This document shows, piece after piece, positions 7,479 to 16,900 of a stretch of DNA of 41,441 bases (within the stretch, counting starts at the first letter, position 1; each line of letters opens with the position of its first letter). The notes beneath the pieces were generated by a model. That model saw only the letters and a list, made by a program, of their open reading frames with translations. It had not been told where the DNA came from and searched no databases. The stretch covers positions 1 to 41,441 of the forward strand of contig DAOWEV010000210.1 of NCBI GenBank assembly GCA_030638325.1, given 5' to 3'. The stretch is from Bacteroidales bacterium (lineage in GTDB: Bacteria > Bacteroidota > Bacteroidia > Bacteroidales > JAGOPY01). Both the position numbers and the translations under genes were made by a program.

Positions 7479-9227
7479 ATGTCAAAAACGCTCATTGATA
7501 AAGAAACATTAAGGAAAGCCGAAGCCTGGACCACAGGTGATTTCGATCAGGAAACAAAAGACAAAGTCAGAGAGCTGCTGGAGAATGACCCGCAGGAAAT
7601 CGTTGAATCATTCTACAGAGACCTGGAGTTCGGTACCGGCGGCCTGCGGGGCATCATGGGTGTGGGCACCAACAGGATGAATAAATATACCGTTGGTATG
7701 GCTACACAGGGACTGGCAAACTACCTGAAAAAAATGTTCAATGATGTTGATGAGATCAGGGTTGCCATAGCATATGATTCCAGAAATAACAGTGAGTATT
7801 TTGCCAGGATCACTGCAGAAGTGTTCTCTTCCAATGGCATGAAGGTGTTCCTGTTTGAGAGCCTCCGCCCTACCCCGGAGCTGTCATTTGCGATCAGGCA
7901 GTTACATTGCCAGAGTGGGATAGTAGTCACGGCCTCCCATAACCCGAAAGAGTACAATGGCTATAAAGCATACTGGGATGATGGCGGGCAACTGATCCCC
8001 CCGCACGATAAAAATGTCATAGAAGAGGCACAGAAGATATCCGGCATCAATGAAGTTATGTTTGAAGGCGATCACAGTCATATAACCATCATAGGTGAAG
8101 AAATCGATGAGGCTTACATGGATAAAGTCAGGGCACAGTCGCTATCACCTGAATTGATCCGCAAACATAAGGATCTGAAGATCGTATATACATCTCTTCA
8201 TGGAACTGGCACGGAATTGGTTCCCAGGGCATTGCGTGAATTTGGATTTGAGAATGTGCATATCGTGGAAGAGCAGGCTATACCCGATGGCAATTTCCCT
8301 ACATTGAAATCGCCCAATCCGGAAGAGCCAGTTGCACTTGAGATGGCGCTGGATAAAGCAAAAGAGATCGACGCCGACCTAATCATGGCAACCGATCCCG
8401 ATGCCGACCGTGTTGGGATAGCCGTGAAAGACCTGGAAGGAAAATTTGTATTGCTAAACGGAAACCAGGCTGCCAGCTTGCTGATCTATTACATACTTAA
8501 AAAATGGCAGGAAAACGGCAAGCTGACTGGCCATGAATTCATTGTAAAAACCATTGTCACATCAGAGCTCCTTGCCGACATGGCACGGAAATTCGATGTT
8601 GATTATTATGATGTCCTGACAGGTTTTAAATGGATCGCTGACATCATCAAACAGCAGGAAGGGATCCGGACATTCATCACCGGCGGAGAAGAAAGTTATG
8701 GCTATATGGTGGGTGATTTCGTAAGGGATAAAGACGCTGTCACCTCCTGTGCGTTGATAGCAGAAGCCACGGCCTGGGCCCGTGAACAGGGCAAAGGATT
8801 GTATGAATTACTGATCGATATCTATTCCATCTTTGGATTTTATAAAGAAAAACTCATCTCTATTGTAAGAAAAGGGAAATCAGGCAGTGAAGAGATCCGG
8901 GCCATGATGGATAAATTCAGGAATGATCCGCCGGAGACGATCAACAACAGCACGGTCGTCAGGATCAAAGACTACCTCCTCAGAAAAGACAAGGATCTAA
9001 TTAAGGGTGAAGAAAAAGAGATCACCCTGCCTGCATCAAATGTCCTGCAGTTCTTTCTAAAAGACGGGAGCAAGATCAGCGTCCGCCCCAGCGGAACGGA
9101 ACCAAAGATCAAATTCTACTTCAGCGTAAAAGAAGAGTTAGCGTCGAAAGAGGAGTTTGATAAGGTGAATGCGCTGCTGGACAAAAAAATTGAGAATATT
9201 ATCAACGATCTTGGATTGGAAAGTTGA
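7479..9227 (+). CDS. phosphoglucomutase/phosphomannomutase (alpha-D-phosphohexomutase family)
   Basis: FGTGGLRGIMGVGTNRMN, VVTASHNPKEYNGYKAYW, ATDPDADRVGIAV, TGGEESYGYMVGDFVRDKDAV, VRPSGTEPKIKFY. Confidence 0.94.
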   Translation: MSKTLIDKETLRKAEAWTTGDFDQETKDKVRELLENDPQEIVESFYRDLEFGTGGLRGIMGVGTNRMNKYTVGMATQGLANYLKKMFNDVDEIRVAIAYDSRNNSEYFARITAEVFSSNGMKVFLFESLRPTPELSFAIRQLHCQSGIVVTASHNPKEYNGYKAYWDDGGQLIPPHDKNVIEEAQKISGINEVMFEGDHSHITIIGEEIDEAYMDKVRAQSLSPELIRKHKDLKIVYTSLHGTGTELVPRALREFGFENVHIVEEQAIPDGNFPTLKSPNPEEPVALEMALDKAKEIDADLIMATDPDADRVGIAVKDLEGKFVLLNGNQAASLLIYYILKKWQENGKLTGHEFIVKTIVTSELLADMARKFDVDYYDVLTGFKWIADIIKQQEGIRTFITGGEESYGYMVGDFVRDKDAVTSCALIAEATAWAREQGKGLYELLIDIYSIFGFYKEKLISIVRKGKSGSEEIRAMMDKFRNDPPETINNSTVVRIKDYLLRKDKDLIKGEEKEITLPASNVLQFFLKDGSKISVRPSGTEPKIKFYFSVKEELASKEEFDKVNALLDKKIENIINDLGLES

Positions 9228-9276
9228 TACTTAGAGACTAAATCAATTAGGAATGCGAATTAAGGGTTGGGGTTTT

Positions 9277-9525
9277 GTTTTAACCACAAAGGCACACAAA
9301 GTATTTCACAAAGTACTTCACAAAGGATTAAAGAAAACATTTGATTATTATAATTATAGAAAATATTTCAAATGGCACAAATACTCACTTATTTGAAACT
9401 TTCAGGATGTTAGTCAGGCTTATTGGCAAACTGTAATGTCAGACAATTGAAAGACGGTATTAAACGGGTTATTCTTTAGTCCTTAGAGTGACTTTGTGAT
9501 ATCCTTTGTGCACTTTGTGGTAAAA
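9277..9525. repeat. candidate MITE-like element with imperfect terminal inverted repeats
   Basis: ttttaaccacaaaggcacacaaa (9277-9300) versus cctttgtgcactttgtggtaaaa (9503-9525), approximately inverted. Confidence 0.45.
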
Positions 9526-9584
9526 AAAAACCTTATTTCAATCCTTGATTCGCACTATGAATTAGGAATCAGTTCATTATTCCC

Positions 9585-9654
9585 GTCTTCGGTCTTCGGA
9601 CTTCGGACTTCCGTCTCTCAACTCTCAACTCTCAACTCTTATCTCTCACGCTTC
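9585..9654. repeat. heptamer array changing motif in register (GTCTTCG to AACTCTC)
   Basis: GTCTTCG GTCTTCG GACTTCG GACTTCC GTCTCTC AACTCTC AACTCTC AACTCTT ATCTCTC ACGCTTC. Confidence 0.85.
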
Positions 9655-10114
9655 AAAACACATCAATTATCTTTCCTTTCTTCCCACGAAACTCAAATGA
9701 ATCGCCTTTTTTCAGGTTTTCTATGGCGGCATAAAACGGTACGAAAGGAGAGATAACAAAGTAATCATCTCCATCAACATTCACTTTGCCTATCCCGGCA
9801 GAAATAAATAGCTTCTGTTCCCCGGTAAAAACAATGGCCCCGAAACAGGCCTTATCGGTAAGTCTCTCGGGTTCCACTTTGTCAAGTATATCCAACTGTT
9901 CCATAGCCTTCTGGACCTGTTTTGCAAACATATCCCGTTTCCTCAACAACTGGGTACGGAAGGAATCATAACGATCCTTGGGAGCGCCGTATTCATTGGC
10001 GCTGTCCTGTGCTTCCTTCATCACTTCTTTGAGTTCTTCCGAAGCATCCACCTGGTATTTCCTGCATGCTTCCAGAACCGTTCTTTTCAAGGCTATTTTG
10101 TCAGCTTCTTTCAT
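9653..10114 (-). CDS. GreA/GreB-like C-terminal domain protein, Bacteroidota type
   Basis: N-terminal coiled coil plus VISPFVPFYAAIENLKKGDSFEFRGKKGKIIDV, resembling the Gre C-terminal fold. Confidence 0.55.
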   Translation of the reverse strand: MKEADKIALKRTVLEACRKYQVDASEELKEVMKEAQDSANEYGAPKDRYDSFRTQLLRKRDMFAKQVQKAMEQLDILDKVEPERLTDKACFGAIVFTGEQKLFISAGIGKVNVDGDDYFVISPFVPFYAAIENLKKGDSFEFRGKKGKIIDVF

Positions 10115-10119
10115 AACTC

Positions 10120-10174
10120 CCTAACCCGGACAAACCGGAATTTTAAATTTTAAATTATTAATTTTAAATGTTTT
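10120..10174. repeat. 55-bp dispersed repeat copy 1
   Basis: cctaacccggacaaaccggaattttaaattttaaattattaattttaaatgtttt; 52/55 identical to 40535-40589. Confidence 0.88.
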
Positions 10175-10306
10175 ATAAGAGATTCAGTGGATGTTTATTT
10201 AAAAGGAACTAAAGATAGTAATTTTTTACGGCTTATGCAAGTGTTTATTAATTTTTCCCATTAATTTTGTGACCTGGCAGAATAATGTATCTGAAAAACC
10301 GGCATT

Positions 10307-10849
10307 ATGGAAGAGATCTACAACGAACCCATATATTCAAAAAATGTTCTGGAATTTATCCGTGTGGCACATGAATATTGCCTTTTCATTGAGAAAGGAA
10401 ATGAGCATTCCGGCCATGAGTTCTTTGAATTTATGCAAAGGGTCGGGCCCTTATTGTACCTGAAAGGCTCCCTGCTACCGGAGGTCACGGTTGAATATCC
10501 GGAAGCCAATGAGAGATTTGTTACCGAAGAGGAATATGAAAACGTTTTTAATGAGCTAAGGGGTATTTTCGACATACAGGATATACACTGGCAGGTGGAT
10601 CATGAATATGACCCTGCAGAAGCGCTTGTAAAAGTCAGCCTGGGTGAGAACTTAGCAGATATCTACCAGGACCTTAAGGACTTCCTGCTGCTCTACCAGA
10701 AGAATTCCAGGGCCGCTAAGGAAAATGCTGTTCATGATTGTAAAGATCTCTTCATCAGCAGGTGGGGGCCTAAGCTTCTAAGCTCAATCAAGTATATCCA
10801 CTTTCTTCTTTACCGGGACCGGCCGCTGGAGAGTGACAGTTGGATATGA
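10307..10849 (+). CDS. DUF5063 domain-containing protein
   Basis: Whole-length resemblance (VLEFIRVAHEYCLFIE, YQDLKDFLLLYQ, LFISRWGPKLLSSIKYIHFLLY). Confidence 0.75.
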   Translation: MEEIYNEPIYSKNVLEFIRVAHEYCLFIEKGNEHSGHEFFEFMQRVGPLLYLKGSLLPEVTVEYPEANERFVTEEEYENVFNELRGIFDIQDIHWQVDHEYDPAEALVKVSLGENLADIYQDLKDFLLLYQKNSRAAKENAVHDCKDLFISRWGPKLLSSIKYIHFLLYRDRPLESDSWI

Positions 10850-10850
10850 T

Positions 10851-10885
10851 AATTTTAAATTTTAAATTTTAAATTATAAATTTTG
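10851..10885. repeat. heptamer array AATTTTA
   Basis: AATTTTA x3 AATTATA AATTTTG. Confidence 0.8.
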
Positions 10886-10919
10886 AGCCCACTACGAAAA
10901 GTAGTGAAAACTAAATATA

Positions 10920-11019
10920 GCCACAGATTATTCACAATATTACTTATTTTCAAAGGTGTTCATGAAATCACTTCGTTAAGTTCACAGATTATTAAAAATT
11001 AAATCTGTGAATCTGTGGC
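10920..11019. repeat. nested inverted repeat gccacagatt...ttcacagatt...aatctgtgaatctgtggc
   Basis: Outer arms 10920-10929/11010-11019 and inner arms 10981-10990/11002-11011, both perfect 10 bp. Confidence 0.75.
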
Positions 11020-11217
11020 ATGTTCTTCAATTTTTTTAGATAAACATCTTTTCGGTCTGGACTCAAGTTTTTAATCCAAAACCTTAACCCGTTCACCGCA
11101 TATTGCGCATATGGAGTGGAGCGGGCAACCAACAACCTGCAACTAACTACCAGCATCCATTCGCTTATTTAGGTAGCATTTTTATCCCCCCTGGTGTTTT
11201 TCTCCATGAATAATAAA

Positions 11218-11225
11218 TATCTTTG
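11218..11225 (+). promoter_or_regulatory. -7 box TATCTTTG upstream of feoAB
   Basis: TAnnTTTG match 33 nt before the start codon; no clear -33 box. Confidence 0.45.
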
Positions 11226-11258
11226 CATTCTACTTATTTAGAATTAGTCTAATTAAAC

Positions 11259-13778
11259 ATGCTTACACTGCGAGATCTCAAAGAGGGTGAGAAAGGGATC
11301 ATCACGAAGGTCAAAGGTCGTGGTGCATTCCGTAAGCGTATCACCGAGATGGGTTTCATCAGAGGAAAATTGGTGACTGTCATCAGAAGCGCCCCTTTTC
11401 AAGACCCTGTGGAGTACCAGATATTAAAATCGTTTGTTTCAATACGACGTAGTGAAGCCAACCTCATTGAAGTCATTAGTGAAGCAGAAGCCAGGAAACA
11501 ACTGGGTGACGCTCAATACGAAGGAGTCATTACAGATGAGCAATTGAAGATCAGCGCCCATGAGAAAGGCCGTCAGATCGAAGTGGCCCTGGTTGGAAAT
11601 CCCAATTCCGGGAAGACTACACTCTTTAACTTTGCCTCCCACTCAAGAGGACATGTAGCCAACTATGGTGGGGTTACGATCGACTCCAAGCTTGCAACAT
11701 TCAAACAGGATGGATACGTTTTTAATATTACAGACCTTCCCGGTACCTATTCCATCACTGACTATTCACCTGAAGAACTGTTTGTCAGAAAACATATCCT
11801 GGGCACTTTCCCGGATGTTGTCATCAACGTGATTGACGCCTCCAACCTGGAGCGAAACCTGTATCTGACCACTCAACTGATCGACATGGACATAAAAGTG
11901 ATCGTGGCGTTGAATATGTATGATGAGCTTATTCTGAAGGGCGACCATTTTGATTATAAAAGCCTGGGAAACATGCTCGGAATACCTTTTGTCAGGACAG
12001 TAGCCACCAGGGGCAAAGGCATTAAAGAGCTGTTCCGGAAAGTCATTGATGTTTACGAGGACAAAGACCCGACGGTGCGGCATATCCACATCAATTACGG
12101 TGATGAAATAGAACAGTCGGTCAGGAGCGTACAGGAACCCCTCAGGGAAAACAAGATACTGATTGACAAGACATCTTCACGATATTATGCCATTAAACTT
12201 CTGGAGAAAGACAAGTCCACTGATTTTTCACTTTCCAGTCTTGATAATTACGAGGCGATCCGGAAAAGGTGTGATGAAGAGATAGGGAGACTTGAAAATA
12301 TCCTGGGGGAAGATAGCGAGACACTCATAACAGATGCCAAGTATGGGTTTATTGAAGGAGCGCTTAAGGAAACCTATACACCGGCCAGGATAGAAAAAAA
12401 ATCAATCAGCCAGAAGCTGGATTCCTTCTTCACCGGGAAATACCTGAGTTATCCCATTTTTGTTGCATTTATGTGGGTGATGTTCCAGACAACTTTCATT
12501 GTTGGCAAATACCCTGTTCTATGGATTGAAAGCCTGGTTGCCGTTACAGGCAATGCCGTTGACATAATACTACCTGAAAGCATGTTTAAAGACCTGCTGA
12601 TCGAAGGTATCATCGGGGGAGTAGGAGGTGTCATAGTGTTCCTTCCGAATATCCTGATCCTGTTTTTTTTCATATCGATCATGGAAGACTCCGGTTATAT
12701 GGCGAGGGTGGCATTCATTTTAGACAAGCTGATGCACAAAATAGGTTTGCACGGCAGGTCTTTCATCCCGCTGCTCATGGGCTTCGGCTGTAATGTACCA
12801 GCCATTATGGCTACCCGTACCATCGAAAACAAGACCGACCGGCTGGTGACCATGCTGGTTACGCCGTTCATGTCATGCAGTGCCCGTTATCCTATTTATA
12901 TCCTGCTCATCAGCGCCTTTTTCACAAGCCACCATGGAACGATATTGTTCGGCATCTATGCGTTTGGCATCATGCTGGCAGGAGCTGTTGCATGGTTATT
13001 AAAAAACACGCTCCTCAAATCACAGGAAATGCCCTTCGTGATGGAGTTACCTCCTTACCGGTTCCCTACCGTAAAAAGTATCATGAAGCATACCTGGTTC
13101 AAAGGTTCGCAGTATCTCCGCAAGATCGGTGGTGTGATCCTGATCGCCTCGGTGATTATCTGGGCATTGGGTTATTTTCCTAGAAACACCGGGGTAAATG
13201 ATCATTATGAAGTGATGATATTGCAGCTAACAGAAAAATATAACGATAAGATCTCTGTGGCAGCTCAGTGGGATCCGGAAAGTGTAGAAGGATTAAAAAA
13301 TGAGATGACTGACAGCATCTCAGGCCTGGAATCTGAGAAACAACGGTTACAGCAGGAATATTCATTTATCGGCCGCCTTGGTAAATTCATTGAGCCTGTA
13401 ATAGCACCACTGGGATTCGACTGGCGCACGGGAGTCAGCCTCATTGCAGGCGCCGCTGCCAAAGAGGTGGTGGTAAGCACCATGGGTGTTCTTTATCAAT
13501 CCCATACAGAAAAAGACACCAATGGACTGATCTCAACATTACGCAACCTGACTTACAACAGTGGTAAACTGAAAGGTCAGAAGGTATTCTCCCCCCTCAT
13601 CGCCCTTACCATCATGCTCTTCGTCCTTATCTATTTCCCGTGCATCGCTGTCATTGCCACTATCAAAAAGGAGTCCGGGGCATGGAAATGGTCATTGTTC
13701 CTAATGGTTTACACTACGGCAATGGCCTGGACAATATCCTTTCTCTTTTATCAGGGAGGAACGCTGTTGGGGTTTTAG
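11259..13778 (+). CDS. feoB: ferrous iron transport protein, FeoA domain fused to FeoB
   Basis: FeoA-like N-terminus (MLTLRDLKEGEKGIITKVKGRGAFRKRITEMGFIRG), then GNPNSGKTTLFN, DLPGTYS, NVIDASNLERNLYLT, Gate motifs. Confidence 0.95.
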   Translation: MLTLRDLKEGEKGIITKVKGRGAFRKRITEMGFIRGKLVTVIRSAPFQDPVEYQILKSFVSIRRSEANLIEVISEAEARKQLGDAQYEGVITDEQLKISAHEKGRQIEVALVGNPNSGKTTLFNFASHSRGHVANYGGVTIDSKLATFKQDGYVFNITDLPGTYSITDYSPEELFVRKHILGTFPDVVINVIDASNLERNLYLTTQLIDMDIKVIVALNMYDELILKGDHFDYKSLGNMLGIPFVRTVATRGKGIKELFRKVIDVYEDKDPTVRHIHINYGDEIEQSVRSVQEPLRENKILIDKTSSRYYAIKLLEKDKSTDFSLSSLDNYEAIRKRCDEEIGRLENILGEDSETLITDAKYGFIEGALKETYTPARIEKKSISQKLDSFFTGKYLSYPIFVAFMWVMFQTTFIVGKYPVLWIESLVAVTGNAVDIILPESMFKDLLIEGIIGGVGGVIVFLPNILILFFFISIMEDSGYMARVAFILDKLMHKIGLHGRSFIPLLMGFGCNVPAIMATRTIENKTDRLVTMLVTPFMSCSARYPIYILLISAFFTSHHGTILFGIYAFGIMLAGAVAWLLKNTLLKSQEMPFVMELPPYRFPTVKSIMKHTWFKGSQYLRKIGGVILIASVIIWALGYFPRNTGVNDHYEVMILQLTEKYNDKISVAAQWDPESVEGLKNEMTDSISGLESEKQRLQQEYSFIGRLGKFIEPVIAPLGFDWRTGVSLIAGAAAKEVVVSTMGVLYQSHTEKDTNGLISTLRNLTYNSGKLKGQKVFSPLIALTIMLFVLIYFPCIAVIATIKKESGAWKWSLFLMVYTTAMAWTISFLFYQGGTLLGF

Positions 13779-13803
13779 AGTTGAGAGTTGAGGGATGAGA
13801 GTT
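13776..13803. repeat. heptamer array GAGAGTT
   Basis: TAGAGTT GAGAGTT GAGGGAT GAGAGTT; first three bases are the feoAB stop. Confidence 0.8.
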
Positions 13804-13937
13804 GTTAATATTTCTTAAATCTATTGGTTTGCCTGCAATATATCTTTTCGCATTTTAGTTTATTCAAAAAGATTGCCTCTGCTGATTTCTACAAAAGTCC
13901 ATTTTTTTAGTACTTTATTTATCCAAAATTAGCCGTT

Positions 13938-16900
13938 ATGTTATCATTAAAACGACCTCTAAAAATTGCTTCTGTTTTCCTCATTTTATTGTTTATTATT
14001 TCATCCTGTGAGCATCAGGAAAAAAAACAATGTACTGAACAAGAACTGAGTGAATATGTGCTTGCTTATACCTCGGGCGTTATTTCATCCGGATCTGGTA
14101 TCAAGGTGAGGTTGGCTAATATTCCTGAAAATTGGTATGTTGGGGAAATGATTCCCTATGGGTATTTCCGGTTTGATCCGCCTGTTCACGGTACAGCATA
14201 CCTGAGAGAGTTCAATGTAATTGAATTTGTGCCTGAAAATAATTTTAAATCAGGAAAAGAGTATAAGCTTGATTTCCATCTTGGTAAGATTTTTACTAAT
14301 ACTCCAGGATATTTAAAAACTATTCCATTTAGTTTCACGATCATCAGCCAGGATTTTGAAATAGATGCAATTGGCTTGTCATTGTCAGGGGATGACAATC
14401 TTTATATCTATAAAGGAATCATCAGGACAGCAGACATCATCACTGATTTTGAATTGGAAAAAATATTAAATGCCTGGATTAATAATAAAAAGATGGATAT
14501 CCAATGGGAACATAATGCATCCGGAAGATCGCACACTTTTAAGATTTCCGGGATCCCCCGCCTGGATAATGAGCAGGAATTAATAATTAAATGGGATGGA
14601 AAAGAAATTGATGTCGATAAAACCGGATCGGAAACCGTCAAAATCCCTTCAAAAGAAGTATTTAATATAAGTTCGGTGCAAGTCGTGCAGGAGCCTGAAC
14701 AATATGTTGTTATCAGGTTTTCAGATCCTATTGATAATGAAATGAACCTGGATGGATTAATTACAATGACTTCTGCTGATAAATTAAAATTCACCATAAG
14801 CGGTAATACAATAAAGGTTTATCCGGGCCAGACACTTAATGGAGCACAGAAACTTGAGATATTTTCGGGTATTAAAAACTCCGTGGGGCGACGCCTTCCA
14901 AAAAATTATGAATACATTTTAAGTTTTGAAGACCTGAAACCTGCCGTAAAATTGCTAAGCAATGGTGTGATCCTTCCATCCTCCGAGGGGTTAGTTCTTA
15001 ATTTTGAAGCTGTAAACCTGAAAGCGGTTGACCTTACAATTTTCAGGATATATGAAAATAATATTCCACAATTTTTACAAGTAAACAGAATGGGGGAATC
15101 TAATGAAATGACACGTATTGGAAAGCCAATCCTTAAAAAACAGGTTAAGCTGGCAACGGCCAGCAATACAAACTTTAGCAACTGGAGTGTATATTCGTTA
15201 GAGCTGTCGGAAATAATAAATCAGGAACCCGGGGCGCTTTACAGGGTTCTGATAAGTTTTAAGAAAGAATATTCTACATATGATTGTTATGAAAGTGGTG
15301 AAAATGAAAAGGATGAATTACTGCTTGAAACAACGTATGACCTGGATGAAGAATTCAGTGGTTGGGATGCTCCGTATTATTACAATTCTTACTATCCACA
15401 AGGCTACAGGTGGTCGCAGCGGGATAATCCCTGCCATGTTTCATATTATTATAGAGACAGGTTTAAAAGCACAAACCTGCTGGTTTCTGATCTCGGCATA
15501 ATTGCAAAAGGTGCAACAGACCACTCCATGTTTTTTGCAGTCACCGATCTTAAATCAACAAATACTATTGGTGGAGTAATTTTAGAAGTATATGATTATC
15601 AAAACCAATTACTGGAAACGATAAAGACAGGCCAGGATGGTTTTGCAGAATTAACATTTAATAAAAAGCCCTATTTACTTGTTGCCAGTCATAACAGGCA
15701 AAAAGGATATTTACGATTGGATGATGGGACATCCCTGTCGATGAGCAAATTTGATGTAAATGGCATGCGTGTCCAAAAAGGGCTTAAGGGATTTATATAT
15801 GGTGATCGCGGCGTCTGGAGGCCCGGTGATACATTGTTTCTGAATTTTATTTTGTACGATGAAGATAATGTGCTTCCGGAAGGCCATCCGGTGAAAATGG
15901 AGCTTTATAACCCCCAAGGACAACTCGTGAAAAGCAAGGTGGGCATAGATAATGCATTTGGGATTTATAATTTCACCATGACCACTTATTCATCGGCCCC
16001 AACAGGGAACTGGCGTGCAAAGGTGAGAGTTGGCAACATTGAATTCAGCAGGAGAATAAGGGTTGAAACAATAAAACCAAATCGCCTGAAAATAAAACTT
16101 GATTTGGGCAATGATAAAATCCTTGCCTCTACGGGCTTTGTGAAGGGTAGTATTCAATCAAACTGGCTGCATGGTGCCCCGGCTAAAGACCTTAGGGCAT
16201 CCATTGAAATGACATTAAATAGGAGTTATACAGCTTTTGAGAATTATCCGGATTTTACTTTTACCGACCCCACCAAATATTTTGAATCAACTACATCAAT
16301 AATTTTTGATGATACTCTTAATGATTCAGGGTTTGCCCGCTTTAATTCGCAGTTAGGAAACTCGAGCCGTGCTCCGGGGATGTTAAAAGCCATTTTCTAT
16401 ACACGTATTTTTGAGAAAGGCGGTGATTTTAGTTTTGACTATTATTCTTTACCATATTCTCCTTATAATAAATATATTGGAATAAAACCGCCGGAAGGCG
16501 ATGACAGAAATCAATTGCTTACTGATTCGATTCATAAAATCGAAATTATTACCGTTGATTATCACGGGAACCCTGTACAAACAAAGGGTCTTGTTGTGAG
16601 GGTTCTTAAGGTAAATTGGAATTGGTGGTGGAATGCTACCGATAATGATCTTGCATCTTATTATGGTGATGAATATCTGAACCCAGTGGAAGAGACCAAA
16701 GTATCAACAGATCAGAATGGGAAGGCAAGTTTTAAATTTTCTATCCCTTATCCTTCCTGGGGCAGATACCTTATACATGTTTCCGACCCTGTCGGAGGGC
16801 ATGCCTGTGGTAAAAGTGTGTTTGTCGACTGGCCCGGATATGCCGGCAGAGACCGGGCTGGACATCCTGAAGCAGCTTCAATGCTTAATTTTACTTCAGA

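Noticed and set aside
11259-11500. FeoA domain fused to FeoB as a novel architecture
   Set aside because: FeoAB fusions are already known in Bacteroidota.
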